DNA of 64,000 nucleotides from Sphingomonas naasensis (GCF_004792695.1 NZ_SRXU01000002.1:558001-622000); one strand, 5' to 3'; counted from the first letter of the stretch, positions 53,375 through 61,385 are shown. Numbers and translations: made by a program. Notes: generated by a model from the sequence alone, not told the origin.

Positions 53375-56050
53375 TCAGCCACCGGCGCGGATCGCCGCCC
53401 AGCAGTCGGCGACCTCCTGCCGGGTTCGTTCGAGCGAGGCAACCACCGCGTCCCACGAAGCGAGCCCCATCGCGCGCGCGATCAGCGCCTGCGTCGTCTC
53501 GCCGGGCGGCTGCGCGTCGGGGGCGACCAGCCGCAAGGTCACCAGCAGCCGCGAGAGCAGCGCATGCGCCTCGATCATCGTCGCGGACATCAGCCCCTGC
53601 TCGGCCAGCAATCGGATCGCCTCGCGCAGCCGCGGGGTGAAAGCGGTCTTGTGACGCAGCTGGAGCACGTGCACCGCGAATTCGAGGTCGACCAGTCCGC
53701 CTGGCAGCAGCTTGGCGTCGAGCGGCCCCGCCGGGGGTTTGTGCGCAGCCATCTCGTCGCGCATCTTCACCGCATCGGCGAGGATGTCGCGTTCGGGCCG
53801 CGCCCCGTTCAGCACCGCGTCGACGATCGCCTGCACCGCGCCGCGCGCCTCCGACGAGCCGAAGATCGGCCGTGCCCGGGTGAGCGCCATATGCTCCCAG
53901 GTCCAGGCGTCCTCGCGCTGATAGCGCTCGAAGGCATCGAGCGACACGACCAGCGGCCCCTGCGCCCCCGAGGGCCGCAGCCGCGTGTCGACGTCGTAGA
54001 GCGGCCCCGCCGCGGTGGGCACCGAGAGCGCCGCGGTCACGCGCTGGGCCAGGCGGTTGTAATAGGTCACCGCGCCCAACGGCTTCGCGCCGTCGGATTC
54101 GGCGGCATAGTCGCCGGTGAACAGATAGACGAGGTCGAGATCCGAGGCGTGGGTGAGCGCCTGCCCGCCCATCCGGCCGAGCGCGAGGATCACCAGCTCG
54201 CTGCCGGGCACCCGGCCATGCGCGCGCTCGAACTCGGCGATGGTGGCCGCGGCCAGCACCTCGATCGCCGCCTCGGCGATCCGCGCATAGCCATAGGATA
54301 CCTCGATCGGATCGCTCGCCCCCGCGACGATCTGCGCGCCGAGCGCAAAACGTTTCTCGCCGACCAGCCGCCGGACATGCTCGAGCTGCCATTGATAGTC
54401 CGCGCCGCGCTCGCGCGCCGCCATCGCGTCGATCAGCTCCGGCACCTCGGCGACCGGCTCGAGCGCGCTCGCGTCGATCAGCCCGTCGAGCAGTTCCGCG
54501 CGGCGGCCGAGCTGTTCGGCGAGGGTCGGCGCGTGGCACAGGATCGCGCTCATCAGCTGGCGCAGCCCGGGCTGCGCCTCGAGCAGGCGGAAGAAGTTGA
54601 TCGCGCTCGGCAATCGCGAGAGCATCGCGTCGAAGCGCGTGATCGCGTGGGTGCTGTCCGGCGCCTGCGCGAAGGCGTCGATCAGCCCCGGCAGCAGCGC
54701 CTCGAGCGCCTCGCGCGCCTGCGGGCTGCGCAGCGCCGGATAGCCCCCGCCGCGCCAGCCCTCGACGATCCTGAGCGCGCCCGCGGGATGATCGAATCCG
54801 AGCTCCTTGAGCCGGGCCTCGAGCGTCGCGGGATCGGCCGGCAGCCGCGGCTCCTCCTCGCCGGCGAGCCCGTCATAGACGCGCCCGACCCGCTCGACAT
54901 GCGGCCGCAGCCGCGCGATCAGCGCCGCGCCATCGTCCAGCCCGTGCAGCGCCGCGACATTGTCGAGCGCCTCCGCGCCCGCCGGCAGCATATGCGTCTG
55001 GAGATCGTCGACCATCTGCAGCCGATGCTCGACGGTGCGGAACTCGACATAGGCAGCGGTCAGCGCCGCGGCATCTTCCGGGTCGATTCGCCCCGCCCCG
55101 GCCAGCGCCGCCAGCGCGTCGCGCGTCGCCGGCACGCGCAGCTCGGGATCGCGCCCGCCATGGATGAGCTGATGGATCTGCGCGAAGAACTCGATCTCGC
55201 GGATGCCGCCACGGCCGCGCTTGAGATCATATCCCGGCCCGAACGCCTGCGCCTGCGCATAATGGTCGCGGATCCGACGCGAGATGTCGCGGATCTCGCG
55301 GATCGTCCCGTAATCGACCGCGCGCCGCCACACGAACGGGCGGATCGCCGCGAGGAAATGCTCGCCCAGCGCGCGGTCGCCGGCGCAGGCGCGCGTCCGG
55401 ATGAACGCCGCGCGCTCCCACGGCAGCGCCTGCGATTCGTAATAGGAGATCGCCGCCTCGACCGGCAGCGCGATCGGCGTGACTTCGGGCGACGGCCGCA
55501 GCCGAAGATCGACGCGCATCACATAGCCGTCGGCGTCGCGCGACTGGAGCAGTTCGATCACGCGCCGCCCGATCCGTACCGCCGCCTCCTCGACTGCCTC
55601 GCGCGGACGGCACGGCAAGGTTGCGGGATCGAAGATCAGGATCGGGTCGATGTCGGACGAATAATTGAGCTCGCGACTGCCCAGCTTGCCCAGCGCGATT
55701 GCGGCGAAACCCTGCGGCTCGGCATCGGGCGTCCGCTCGCGGATCGCGGCGCGGATCGCGCGATCGAGCGCATCGTCGGCGAAATCGCTCAGCAGATGCG
55801 TGACACGGGTCAGGTCGAACCGCCCCGAGAGATCGCCCAACGCGACGAGCAGCGCCAGACGCCGGCGCTCGAGACGCAGGCGTCGCGATACGGGAAGGTC
55901 CTCGTCGAGCATCCGCGCAGTCGCAAGCGGGTCGGCGAGCGCCCCGTCGAGATTTTCGAGCAGCTGCGACTCGCGATCGAGCAGCATTGCGAGGAAGGGC
56001 GCATGACGCCGGGCGACGTCCACCGCGGTCGACAAGTCACCGGAATTCAT
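53375..56050 (-). CDS. glnE: bifunctional glutamine synthetase adenylyltransferase/deadenylylase
   Basis: The 891-residue regulator adds and removes AMP on glutamine synthetase according to nitrogen status. Two nucleotidyltransferase domains are present: N-terminal with ALGKLGSRELNYSSDIDPI (AMP removal) and C-terminal with ALGRMGGQALTHASDLDLV (AMP addition). FAQIHQLIHGGRDPELR and GSSEARGAVQAIVDAVL are family features. The ATG at 56050 follows an AT-rich leader with short palindromes. It leads the glnE-bcp-DUF455 unit. Confidence 0.97.
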   Translation of the reverse strand: MNSGDLSTAVDVARRHAPFLAMLLDRESQLLENLDGALADPLATARMLDEDLPVSRRLRLERRRLALLVALGDLSGRFDLTRVTHLLSDFADDALDRAIRAAIRERTPDAEPQGFAAIALGKLGSRELNYSSDIDPILIFDPATLPCRPREAVEEAAVRIGRRVIELLQSRDADGYVMRVDLRLRPSPEVTPIALPVEAAISYYESQALPWERAAFIRTRACAGDRALGEHFLAAIRPFVWRRAVDYGTIREIRDISRRIRDHYAQAQAFGPGYDLKRGRGGIREIEFFAQIHQLIHGGRDPELRVPATRDALAALAGAGRIDPEDAAALTAAYVEFRTVEHRLQMVDDLQTHMLPAGAEALDNVAALHGLDDGAALIARLRPHVERVGRVYDGLAGEEEPRLPADPATLEARLKELGFDHPAGALRIVEGWRGGGYPALRSPQAREALEALLPGLIDAFAQAPDSTHAITRFDAMLSRLPSAINFFRLLEAQPGLRQLMSAILCHAPTLAEQLGRRAELLDGLIDASALEPVAEVPELIDAMAARERGADYQWQLEHVRRLVGEKRFALGAQIVAGASDPIEVSYGYARIAEAAIEVLAAATIAEFERAHGRVPGSELVILALGRMGGQALTHASDLDLVYLFTGDYAAESDGAKPLGAVTYYNRLAQRVTAALSVPTAAGPLYDVDTRLRPSGAQGPLVVSLDAFERYQREDAWTWEHMALTRARPIFGSSEARGAVQAIVDAVLNGARPERDILADAVKMRDEMAAHKPPAGPLDAKLLPGGLVDLEFAVHVLQLRHKTAFTPRLREAIRLLAEQGLMSATMIEAHALLSRLLVTLRLVAPDAQPPGETTQALIARAMGLASWDAVVASLERTRQEVADCWAAIRAGG

Positions 56051-56111
56051 ACGGATACCCCTTGTCGATACGGGGCGAGAACAACACATTTACAATTGTC
56101 AAGCAACAAAT

Positions 56112-56315
56112 GTGAATTCAGGACGTTTTTATCCCGTGACCCGCACGTCATCCTTTTCCGCCCCCGAGGCCCAGAGCTGCGCTTACCGTGTCGAACGGCC
56201 CCGCGCCAGCGACGCGATCGCCGTGTCGCTCCGCGACGCATTCGATCGCGAATCGGGACTGCCCGAAGACATGGCGGCGCTGCTGCGCAGGCTGAACCAG
56301 ATCCTGCCGCACTGA
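56112..56315 (+). CDS. small NepR-like protein (candidate second anti-sigma factor)
   Basis: A short gene divergent from glnE and convergent with ecfG. From GTG 56136 it encodes 59 residues; an in-frame GTG at 56112 gives 67. The C-terminal part IAVSLRDAFDRESGLPEDM and then ALLRRLNQIL aligns with NepR (LGDALRQAYNEAVREAVPDD, then LLDLLKKLD): two short helices joined at the Pro-(E/D)-Asp turn. The shared pattern and the site next to ecfG suggest a NepR paralogue. It is not in the main ORF style of shadows, as the opposite frame has no family similarity. Confidence 0.6.
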   Translation: MNSGRFYPVTRTSSFSAPEAQSCAYRVERPRASDAIAVSLRDAFDRESGLPEDMAALLRRLNQILPH

Positions 56316-56369
56316 GGCCGCGCGCGTTTCCGCGCACGGCCCGGCAAGCTCGAAACAAATGAAGAAATG

Positions 56370-57020
56370 CTATTCCTGCCGCTCGCGGCTGAGATCGTCG
56401 ACTTCGCCCATGATCGTGTCGAGCGCGCTCTTGCCACCCGGATTGGGGAGGCTTTCGCGACGCGAAGGCAATTGCCCCTCGGTCAGCAGCGCCTCGAGCG
56501 CGACGCGCCCGCGCGCGACGCGGCTCTTGATCGTGCCGACCGCAACGTTGCAGATCTCGGCTGCCTCTTCATAGGCGAAGCCGCCCGCGCCGACGAGGAT
56601 CAGCGCCTCGCGCTGCGGCTGCGGCAGATGGAGCAAGGCGCGCTGCATGTCGTTCAGTTCGACGTGCCGATCCTGGCTCGCCGGCGCGGCAAGCAGCCGG
56701 TCGGCGACCAGATCGTCCCACTCGCCCTTGAAGCGCGCGCGGCGCATCTGCGAGAGATAGAGATTGCGCAGGATGATGAAGGTCCAGGCACGCATGTTGG
56801 TGCCCGCCTGGAAGCGCTGGCGCGCCGCCCACGCCTTGAGCAGGGTTTCCTGGACGAGATCATCGGCGAGGTCGCGGCTGCCCGAAAGCGATCGCCCGAA
56901 GGCGCGCAAATGCGGGATCACCGTCGCGAGTTGCTTCTTGAACTCGGGATCGGAGAGCGCGACGTGCTCACGCGGCGCTTCCACCTCGTCGCGATCGTCA
57001 GGCTGTTCGGACTCAGTCAT
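56370..57020 (-). CDS. ecfG: ECF sigma factor EcfG (general stress response)
   Basis: The 216-residue group ECF15 sigma factor has region 2 (IPHLRAFGRSLSGSRDLADD, VQETLLKAW) and region 4 (HLPQPQREALILVGAGGFAY, EEAAEICNVAVGTIKSRVAR). A longer C-terminal tail follows, usual in EcfG. It recruits RNA polymerase to GGAAC-N16/17-CGTT promoters when NepR is titrated by phosphorylated PhyR. An ATG at 57020 is chosen because upstream residues lack similarity. Confidence 0.96.
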   Translation of the reverse strand: MTESEQPDDRDEVEAPREHVALSDPEFKKQLATVIPHLRAFGRSLSGSRDLADDLVQETLLKAWAARQRFQAGTNMRAWTFIILRNLYLSQMRRARFKGEWDDLVADRLLAAPASQDRHVELNDMQRALLHLPQPQREALILVGAGGFAYEEAAEICNVAVGTIKSRVARGRVALEALLTEGQLPSRRESLPNPGGKSALDTIMGEVDDLSRERQE

Positions 57021-57115
57021 TCGATCCCGCTCAATTGCACGTGCCGGATTAGGGCGCTGATTGGAGATAGGCGGCGCGGACGCGATTGCCAGCATTTTCG
57101 GATCGGCTCCGGAAA

Positions 57116-57253
57116 TCAGAACCAAAGGATGATGGCGAAGGCGATGACCACCAGCGCCAGGCCGAAGCCCAGCACATAGCGCGTCATGTGCGGCGTGGCG
57201 CCGGCGCGGGCCTCGTCGGTGGAGACATGGATGGGTTCGTTGTTCTCAGCCAT
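57116..57253 (-). CDS. 45-residue single-pass membrane peptide between ecfG and phyR
   Basis: A small gene on the same strand as ecfG and phyR: ATG at 57253, TGA at 57116-57118. Residues 1-22 are acidic/polar (MAENNEPIHVSTDEARAGAT) and residues 26-45 form one hydrophobic helix ending ILWF. It lies 62 bases after phyR and 95 before ecfG. The GC-skewed codon positions and placement support a real gene. No family is recognised. Confidence 0.65.
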   Translation of the reverse strand: MAENNEPIHVSTDEARAGATPHMTRYVLGFGLALVVIAFAIILWF

Positions 57254-57315
57254 GCCCCACTCAACCCGTCAAAACCGTTTTGGCTCCGTATCGGGTGGAA
57301 CCCGCGCCGATTTTT

Positions 57316-58119
57316 TCACGCCGCGGCGGGCACCGTGGCCTGATCGAAGAACAGCGCCTGGCTGATCGTGGTCTTCACCGTCTCGCGCTGGAACGGCTTG
57401 GTGATCAGGAAGGTCGGCTCGGGCCGCTCGCCGGTGAGCAGCCGCTCGGGGAAGGCGGTGATGAAGATCACCGGGACGCTGAATTCGGCGAGGATGTCCT
57501 TCACCGCGTCGATGCCCGAGCTGTCGTCGGCGAGCTGGATGTCGGCGAGCACGAGGCCCGGGCGATCTTCCATCGCCAGCGCCACCGCCTCGTCGCGGGT
57601 GACCGCGACGCCGGTGACCTCATGGCCAAGGTCGCGGACGATCTGCTCGAGATCCATAGCGATCAGCGGCTCGTCCTCGATGATCATCACGCGGGTGCGC
57701 GTCTGGCGCTCGATTTCGGCGACGGCCTCGGCGACGAGCGTCGAGACCTGACCCGGCTCCTCCTCGATCAGATAGCCGGCATCCTCGATGCTGAAACCCT
57801 CGACCGTGGTCAACAGCAGCGCCTGGCGCGAGAGCGGGGTCAGGCGCGAAAGCCGCTTGCGGGCGATCATCTCGGCCTCGTTGCCGCTATCTTCGATGAT
57901 GTCTTCTTCCTCGAGATGCGTCGACTGCCAGATCGCTTGGAAGGTCCGGTAGAGACCCAGCCGGGGATCGACCTCGCGCGGGAACTGATCGGGCGCCGCC
58001 ACAATGGCTTCGAGCGCCGCGCGCACATAGCGATCGCCCTCGGCCTGGCTGCCGGTGAGCGCGCGTGCGTAACGGCGGAGCAGAGGAAGGTGCGGCGCGA
58101 GTTGCTGTCCAAGCGACAT
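57316..58119 (-). CDS. phyR: general stress response regulator PhyR
   Basis: The 267-residue protein joins an N-terminal sigma-factor-like domain (LPLLRRYARALTGSQAEGDR, RQALLLTTVEGFSIEDAGYL) to a C-terminal receiver with phospho-acceptor Asp193 (LADIQLADDS) and KPF Lys. When phosphorylated the sigma-like domain binds NepR and frees EcfG by partner switching. It is divergent from nepR. The ATG at 58119 is preferred, with AAGGAG upstream. Confidence 0.97.
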   Translation of the reverse strand: MSLGQQLAPHLPLLRRYARALTGSQAEGDRYVRAALEAIVAAPDQFPREVDPRLGLYRTFQAIWQSTHLEEEDIIEDSGNEAEMIARKRLSRLTPLSRQALLLTTVEGFSIEDAGYLIEEEPGQVSTLVAEAVAEIERQTRTRVMIIEDEPLIAMDLEQIVRDLGHEVTGVAVTRDEAVALAMEDRPGLVLADIQLADDSSGIDAVKDILAEFSVPVIFITAFPERLLTGERPEPTFLITKPFQRETVKTTISQALFFDQATVPAAA

Positions 58120-58231
58120 AAGGGAATTCTTCTCCTTCGAGTGCGCGGGCCGCTTTCTCGCGCCCCGACGCTGGTATTGCAATCACTTCTGCTTTCCGAA
58201 GGAGCCCCTCCCCGGATTTCGCATCGCCTGT

Positions 58232-58256
58232 GGAACAATCGACGCGCTATTTGGTT
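58232..58256 (+). promoter_or_regulatory. candidate EcfG-dependent promoter for nepR
   Basis: GGAAC at 58232-58236 is followed after 16 bases by GGTT (58253-58256), close to the EcfG consensus GGAAC-N16/17-CGTT. It points toward nepR-phyP, about 85-140 bases before candidate starts. nepR in this family is usually autoregulated by the sigma factor. Confidence 0.55.
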
Positions 58257-58340
58257 TCATCGACCAATCCCGTGGTGCACGACGCGCCACGGGAGCGCTT
58301 GCGCTCCGGCGTCATGACGTTAATCGGGCAATGGGTGCTC

Positions 58341-58562
58341 ATGCGTATTTCACAGTCCGGGTCCCGGACGATCGGGTCCTCACGGGGGGAATTGGTGCGT
58401 TCCGCTAAGGATGAAACAAAGAGGCCGCCAAAGCCACAAGGCGGGACGGAGAGCAGCAAACCCAACCGCAATTTGGGCGATGCGCTGCGCCAGGCCTATA
58501 ACGAGGCTGTTCGCGAAGCCGTGCCCGATGATTTGCTCGACCTGCTGAAGAAGCTCGACTAG
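58341..58562 (+). CDS. nepR: anti-sigma factor NepR
   Basis: A small protein (73 residues from ATG 58341; 55 from an in-frame GTG at 58395, which has a better GGGGGGA ribosome site). The core LGDALRQAYNEAVREAVPDD followed by LLDLLKKLD is the NepR fold: two helices that clamp EcfG or the PhyR sigma-like domain. It is divergent from phyR and 9 bases before the PhyP-like gene, so the two are cotranscribed. Confidence 0.9.
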   Translation: MRISQSGSRTIGSSRGELVRSAKDETKRPPKPQGGTESSKPNRNLGDALRQAYNEAVREAVPDDLLDLLKKLD

Positions 58563-58571
58563 CCAAAGTAG

Positions 58572-60149
58572 ATGGAGAGCACGGATCTGGAGCCGCGTGC
58601 GAGGGGTCCCGCGGCGGCGCTGGCGCGCATGCCCACCGGGGCGAAAGTCTTCCTGATCCTCGTCGGCGCCCTGCTTCCGCTCGCGCTGATCGCGCTGTTC
58701 ACCACGCTTCAGACCACCCGCACCGCGGATACCGAGGCGCGCGCGCGGCTGCGCGCGATCGCCGCGGAGAGCTCGGGCGTCGTCGACAACGCCCTCGGCA
58801 ATCAGGTGAGCCAGATGACCCGGGCGCTCGCCGCGCTTGAGCAGAACCCGCACGACGCGCCGAGCTGCACCCAGCTCGCGGGCAGCTTCGCGGCGCAAGG
58901 CAATGTCCGCTTCGCCATCGCCGACCCGCAGGGACGCATCCTGTGCGGGCAACGCTTCTCGCTTCCCGCCAGCGCGGCGTCGCCCCATCCCGCCGAGATG
59001 CGGGTCATGTTCCTCGACGACGGGATGGCGATCCGCCTTGCCGGCGCGATGGGGATGACGGCTACCGCATGGTATCCGGTATCGGCGCTGGCGGCGCTCG
59101 CCCGCCCGAGCGGCTTCGTCCCCGACTATGGCGCTGCGCTGGTCCGCGGGGACGAACATCTCGTCCTGCGCCATCTCGGCGGCGGCGAGAGCCCGCTCGG
59201 TCGCCGCGAGACCGTGCGCAGCGAGCTCTCGCTCGACAATGTCGCGCTCGAAATGTCGACGCCCGGCGCGCCGATCACCTCGCCGCTGATCATCGCCACG
59301 GTGCTGCTGGTGCTGATGTGGATCGCGGCGGCGGCGATCGGCTGGTTCGTCGTCGATCGCCTGCTCATCCGCCCGCTGCGCCGGTTGCGGACCAGCGTGG
59401 GCAATTATCGGCCCGGCGAGGTCCTCGACATGAAGCGTTTCGGCGCGATGCCCGCGCAGGAGATCCGCGAGCTCGGCGACACCTTCCAGCAGATCACCCG
59501 CACCGTCCAGCTGCACGAGGCAGATCTCGCCGAGGGCCTGGTGCGCCAGACCCGGCTGACCCGCGAGGTCCATCACCGCGTGAAGAACAACCTCCAGGTG
59601 ATCTCGAGCCTGATCAATTTCCACGCGCGCGGCGCGAAGAGCGGCGAGGCGACCGAAGCCTATGCCTCGATCCAGCGGCGCGTCGACGCGCTCGCGGTGG
59701 TCCATCGGCATCATTATGCCGAGCTTGAGGAGAATCGCGGGCTCGAGCTGCGCTCGGTGATCGGTGAGCTCGCCGCCAATATCCGCGCCACCGCCCCGGA
59801 GCGCGCGGCGGGGCTCGGCATCACGCTCGAGATCGAGCCGCTGCTGGTCAATCAGGACGTGGCGATCGCAGTCGCTTTCCTGATCACCGAGCTCGTCGAG
59901 CTCGCGGTGAACTGCAATCCGACGACGCATGTCCGCATCTCGATCAAGGGCGATCCCGAATCGGGCGAGCGCGCGATTCTGCGCGTCAATTCGCCTGCGC
60001 TCGTCGAAAGCGCCGAGCTCGTGGCGCTGCTCGAAGGGCGCTATGGCCGCGTGATCGCCGGGCTCGCCCGCCAGTTGCGCACCCGCCTGCATCACGACCC
60101 GCTGGTCGGAGCTTATGAGGCGTCGATCGCGATTACCGGGCGTCCCTGA
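58572..60149 (+). CDS. phyP: PhyP-like HisKA_2 sensor protein of the general stress response
   Basis: A 525-residue membrane protein: helices at about 25-45 and 238-260 flank a periplasmic sensor region, followed by a HAMP-like segment and a HisKA_2 domain with His335 in REVHHRVKNNLQVISSLINF. In the ATPase part the usual Asn of the N-box (ELVTNAxKH) is replaced (ELVELAVN) and no DxGxG box is seen, so kinase activity is doubtful. In Sphingomonas melonis Fr1, PhyP at the same locus acts as a PhyR phosphatase. It follows nepR. Confidence 0.85.
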   Translation: MESTDLEPRARGPAAALARMPTGAKVFLILVGALLPLALIALFTTLQTTRTADTEARARLRAIAAESSGVVDNALGNQVSQMTRALAALEQNPHDAPSCTQLAGSFAAQGNVRFAIADPQGRILCGQRFSLPASAASPHPAEMRVMFLDDGMAIRLAGAMGMTATAWYPVSALAALARPSGFVPDYGAALVRGDEHLVLRHLGGGESPLGRRETVRSELSLDNVALEMSTPGAPITSPLIIATVLLVLMWIAAAAIGWFVVDRLLIRPLRRLRTSVGNYRPGEVLDMKRFGAMPAQEIRELGDTFQQITRTVQLHEADLAEGLVRQTRLTREVHHRVKNNLQVISSLINFHARGAKSGEATEAYASIQRRVDALAVVHRHHYAELEENRGLELRSVIGELAANIRATAPERAAGLGITLEIEPLLVNQDVAIAVAFLITELVELAVNCNPTTHVRISIKGDPESGERAILRVNSPALVESAELVALLEGRYGRVIAGLARQLRTRLHHDPLVGAYEASIAITGRP

Positions 60150-60177
60150 AATTTTTTCGAAAAATGCGGGAGCCGTG

Positions 60178-60202
60178 GGAACCCGGTACCAGGATGCACG
60201 TT
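60178..60202 (+). promoter_or_regulatory. exact EcfG-type promoter
   Basis: GGAAC (60178-60182), 16 bases, CGTT (60199-60202) is an exact match to the alphaproteobacterial EcfG consensus. It lies 29 bases after phyP and 215 before the entericidin gene. The expected start, near 60209, falls immediately before a stem-loop. Confidence 0.8.
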
Positions 60203-60208
60203 CTGCTC

Positions 60209-60301
60209 TTCGGATAGTGACCTTTTGCCCCCCCGCTCTCGCTATCCAAGACATGGGCCCGGAAGCGTCAACCCTCCCCCCCCCGGTGACGCTTCCGGGC
60301 C
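60209..60301 (+). ncRNA. candidate stress-induced small RNA with C-rich loops
   Basis: Downstream of the EcfG promoter two hairpins appear. Hairpin 1 pairs GGATAGT (60212-60218) with GCTATCC (60241-60247) and exposes seven C residues (60228-60234) in the loop. Hairpin 2 pairs GGCCCGGAAGCGTCA (60256-60270) with TGACGCTTCCGGGCC (60287-60301), 15 bp, and exposes CTCCCCCCCCC. Such C-rich loops bind Shine-Dalgarno sequences in known alphaproteobacterial sRNAs (for example GsrN of Caulobacter, also driven by the stress sigma factor). No T-tract follows, so it could instead be the structured 5' leader of the entericidin gene. Confidence 0.5.
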
Positions 60302-60417
60302 TAACACTTTCTGACATCAGCGAATTTCCGAACCGCTTCCGCGGCGGCTTCATGCCTGTCGCGGAACGATTCCGGATGCCCGGGCATTTTTCCCCCGCCA
60401 CAAGCTGGAGAGTTTCA

Positions 60418-60552
60418 ATGCGCAAGATTTTCACCTGTGCCGCGCTTGCCGGTGCGATCCTCGTCTCGGCCTGCAACACCGTCGAAGGTGTCGGCCGCGA
60501 CGTTTCCTCGGCGGGTGACACCGTCGCCAAGACCGCCGACGACGCCAAATAG
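60418..60552 (+). CDS. entericidin EcnA/EcnB-family lipoprotein
   Basis: A 44-residue lipoprotein: signal peptide with lipobox LVSAC, then a short tail NTVEGVGRDVSSAGDTVAKT typical of entericidins. Small stress-induced lipoproteins of this type are common targets of EcfG. The upstream 268-base region holds an EcfG promoter and strong hairpins; a terminator follows 27 bases after the stop. Confidence 0.85.
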   Translation: MRKIFTCAALAGAILVSACNTVEGVGRDVSSAGDTVAKTADDAK

Positions 60553-60578
60553 GCCGTCAGCAAGGTTTTGCACGAATG

Positions 60579-60604
60579 CCCCTCCCCTTGCGGGAGGGGT
60601 TTTT
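60579..60604 (+). terminator. rho-independent terminator after the entericidin gene
   Basis: CCCCTCCC (60579-60586) pairs with GGGAGGGG (60592-60599) around CTTGC, followed by TTTTT (60600-60604). It is a textbook intrinsic terminator and separates the stress locus from convergent tatC. Confidence 0.9.
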
Positions 60605-60608
60605 CGTA

Positions 60609-61385
60609 TCAGGCCACGGTTTCGCTTTCGCTCTCGGCGGCCCGCTCGCGCCGCCGCCGCGTGAACCAGATCGCGATCAGCGCGAGAAAATACAGCGCTA
60701 CCAGCGGCACTGCGAGCAGCAGCTGCGAGCCGACATCGGGCGGCGTCAGCACCGCCGACAGCGCGAATGCCCCGACCACCGCATAGCGCCACGCGCCCTT
60801 CAATTGCTCAAAGGTGACGATCCCGGCATGCTCGAGCAGCATCAACAGCACCGGCAGCAGGAACGAGATGCCGAAGCCGAAGATGAACTGCATCACGAAC
60901 TTCAGATAGTCGTTCACATCGGGCAGCGCCTGCTGGTTGACCCCGGTATCGCCGAGCTGGCCCTGGAAGCTCAGCAGGAATTTGAGCGCGACCGGAATCG
61001 CGACGAAATAGGCCATGCAGGCGCCGGCGATGAACAGCACCGGCGTCGCCAGCAGGAAGGGCAGCAGCGCCCGCTTCTCCTTGCGGTAGAGCCCGGGCGC
61101 GACGAATTGCCACAGCTGGTTGGCGATCACCGGGAAAGCCAGCATCAGCGCCGCGAAAAAGGCGATCTTGATCTCGACGAGGAAGCCGCCGAACACCTGC
61201 GTGTTGATGATCGTCTCCTGCCCCGCCGCCTTGAGCGGCGCGACGAGCAGCGCGAAGATCGTCCGGGCGAAGTAGAGGCAGCCCGCGAACGCCACGACGA
61301 GCGCCGCCAGCGACCAGAGAAGCCGGCGCCGGAGCTCGATCAGATGTTCGAGCAGCGGTGCTTGGGTGTCGTCGATGTCTCTCAC
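60609..61385 (-). CDS. tatC: Sec-independent protein translocase subunit TatC
   Basis: The 258-residue subunit has six membrane helices and family motifs PLLEHLIELRRRLLWSL, FFAALMLAFPVIANQLWQF and FGFGISFLLPVLLM. It is the substrate receptor of the twin-arginine translocase, which would export the phospholipase C at 22-24 kb. The start is GTG at 61385, overlapping the tatB stop (GTGA). Confidence 0.97.
   Translation of the reverse strand: MRDIDDTQAPLLEHLIELRRRLLWSLAALVVAFAGCLYFARTIFALLVAPLKAAGQETIINTQVFGGFLVEIKIAFFAALMLAFPVIANQLWQFVAPGLYRKEKRALLPFLLATPVLFIAGACMAYFVAIPVALKFLLSFQGQLGDTGVNQQALPDVNDYLKFVMQFIFGFGISFLLPVLLMLLEHAGIVTFEQLKGAWRYAVVGAFALSAVLTPPDVGSQLLLAVPLVALYFLALIAIWFTRRRRERAAESESETVA

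Noticed and set aside
56047..56358. Minus-strand frame opposite the NepR-like gene
   Set aside because: Cys/Arg-rich translation without similarity to any family; the plus-strand frame shows the NepR-like pattern.
52850..56362. Long plus-strand frame opposite glnE and bcp
   Set aside because: Antisense shadow of glnE; the product is low-complexity Arg/Gln/Asp-rich and lacks recognisable domains.
60254..60304. 15-bp hairpin as a plain intrinsic terminator for phyP
   Set aside because: It is not followed by a T-tract and lies downstream of its own EcfG promoter; the TTTTTTCGAAAAA element at about 60152-60164 is a better candidate for ending phyP.
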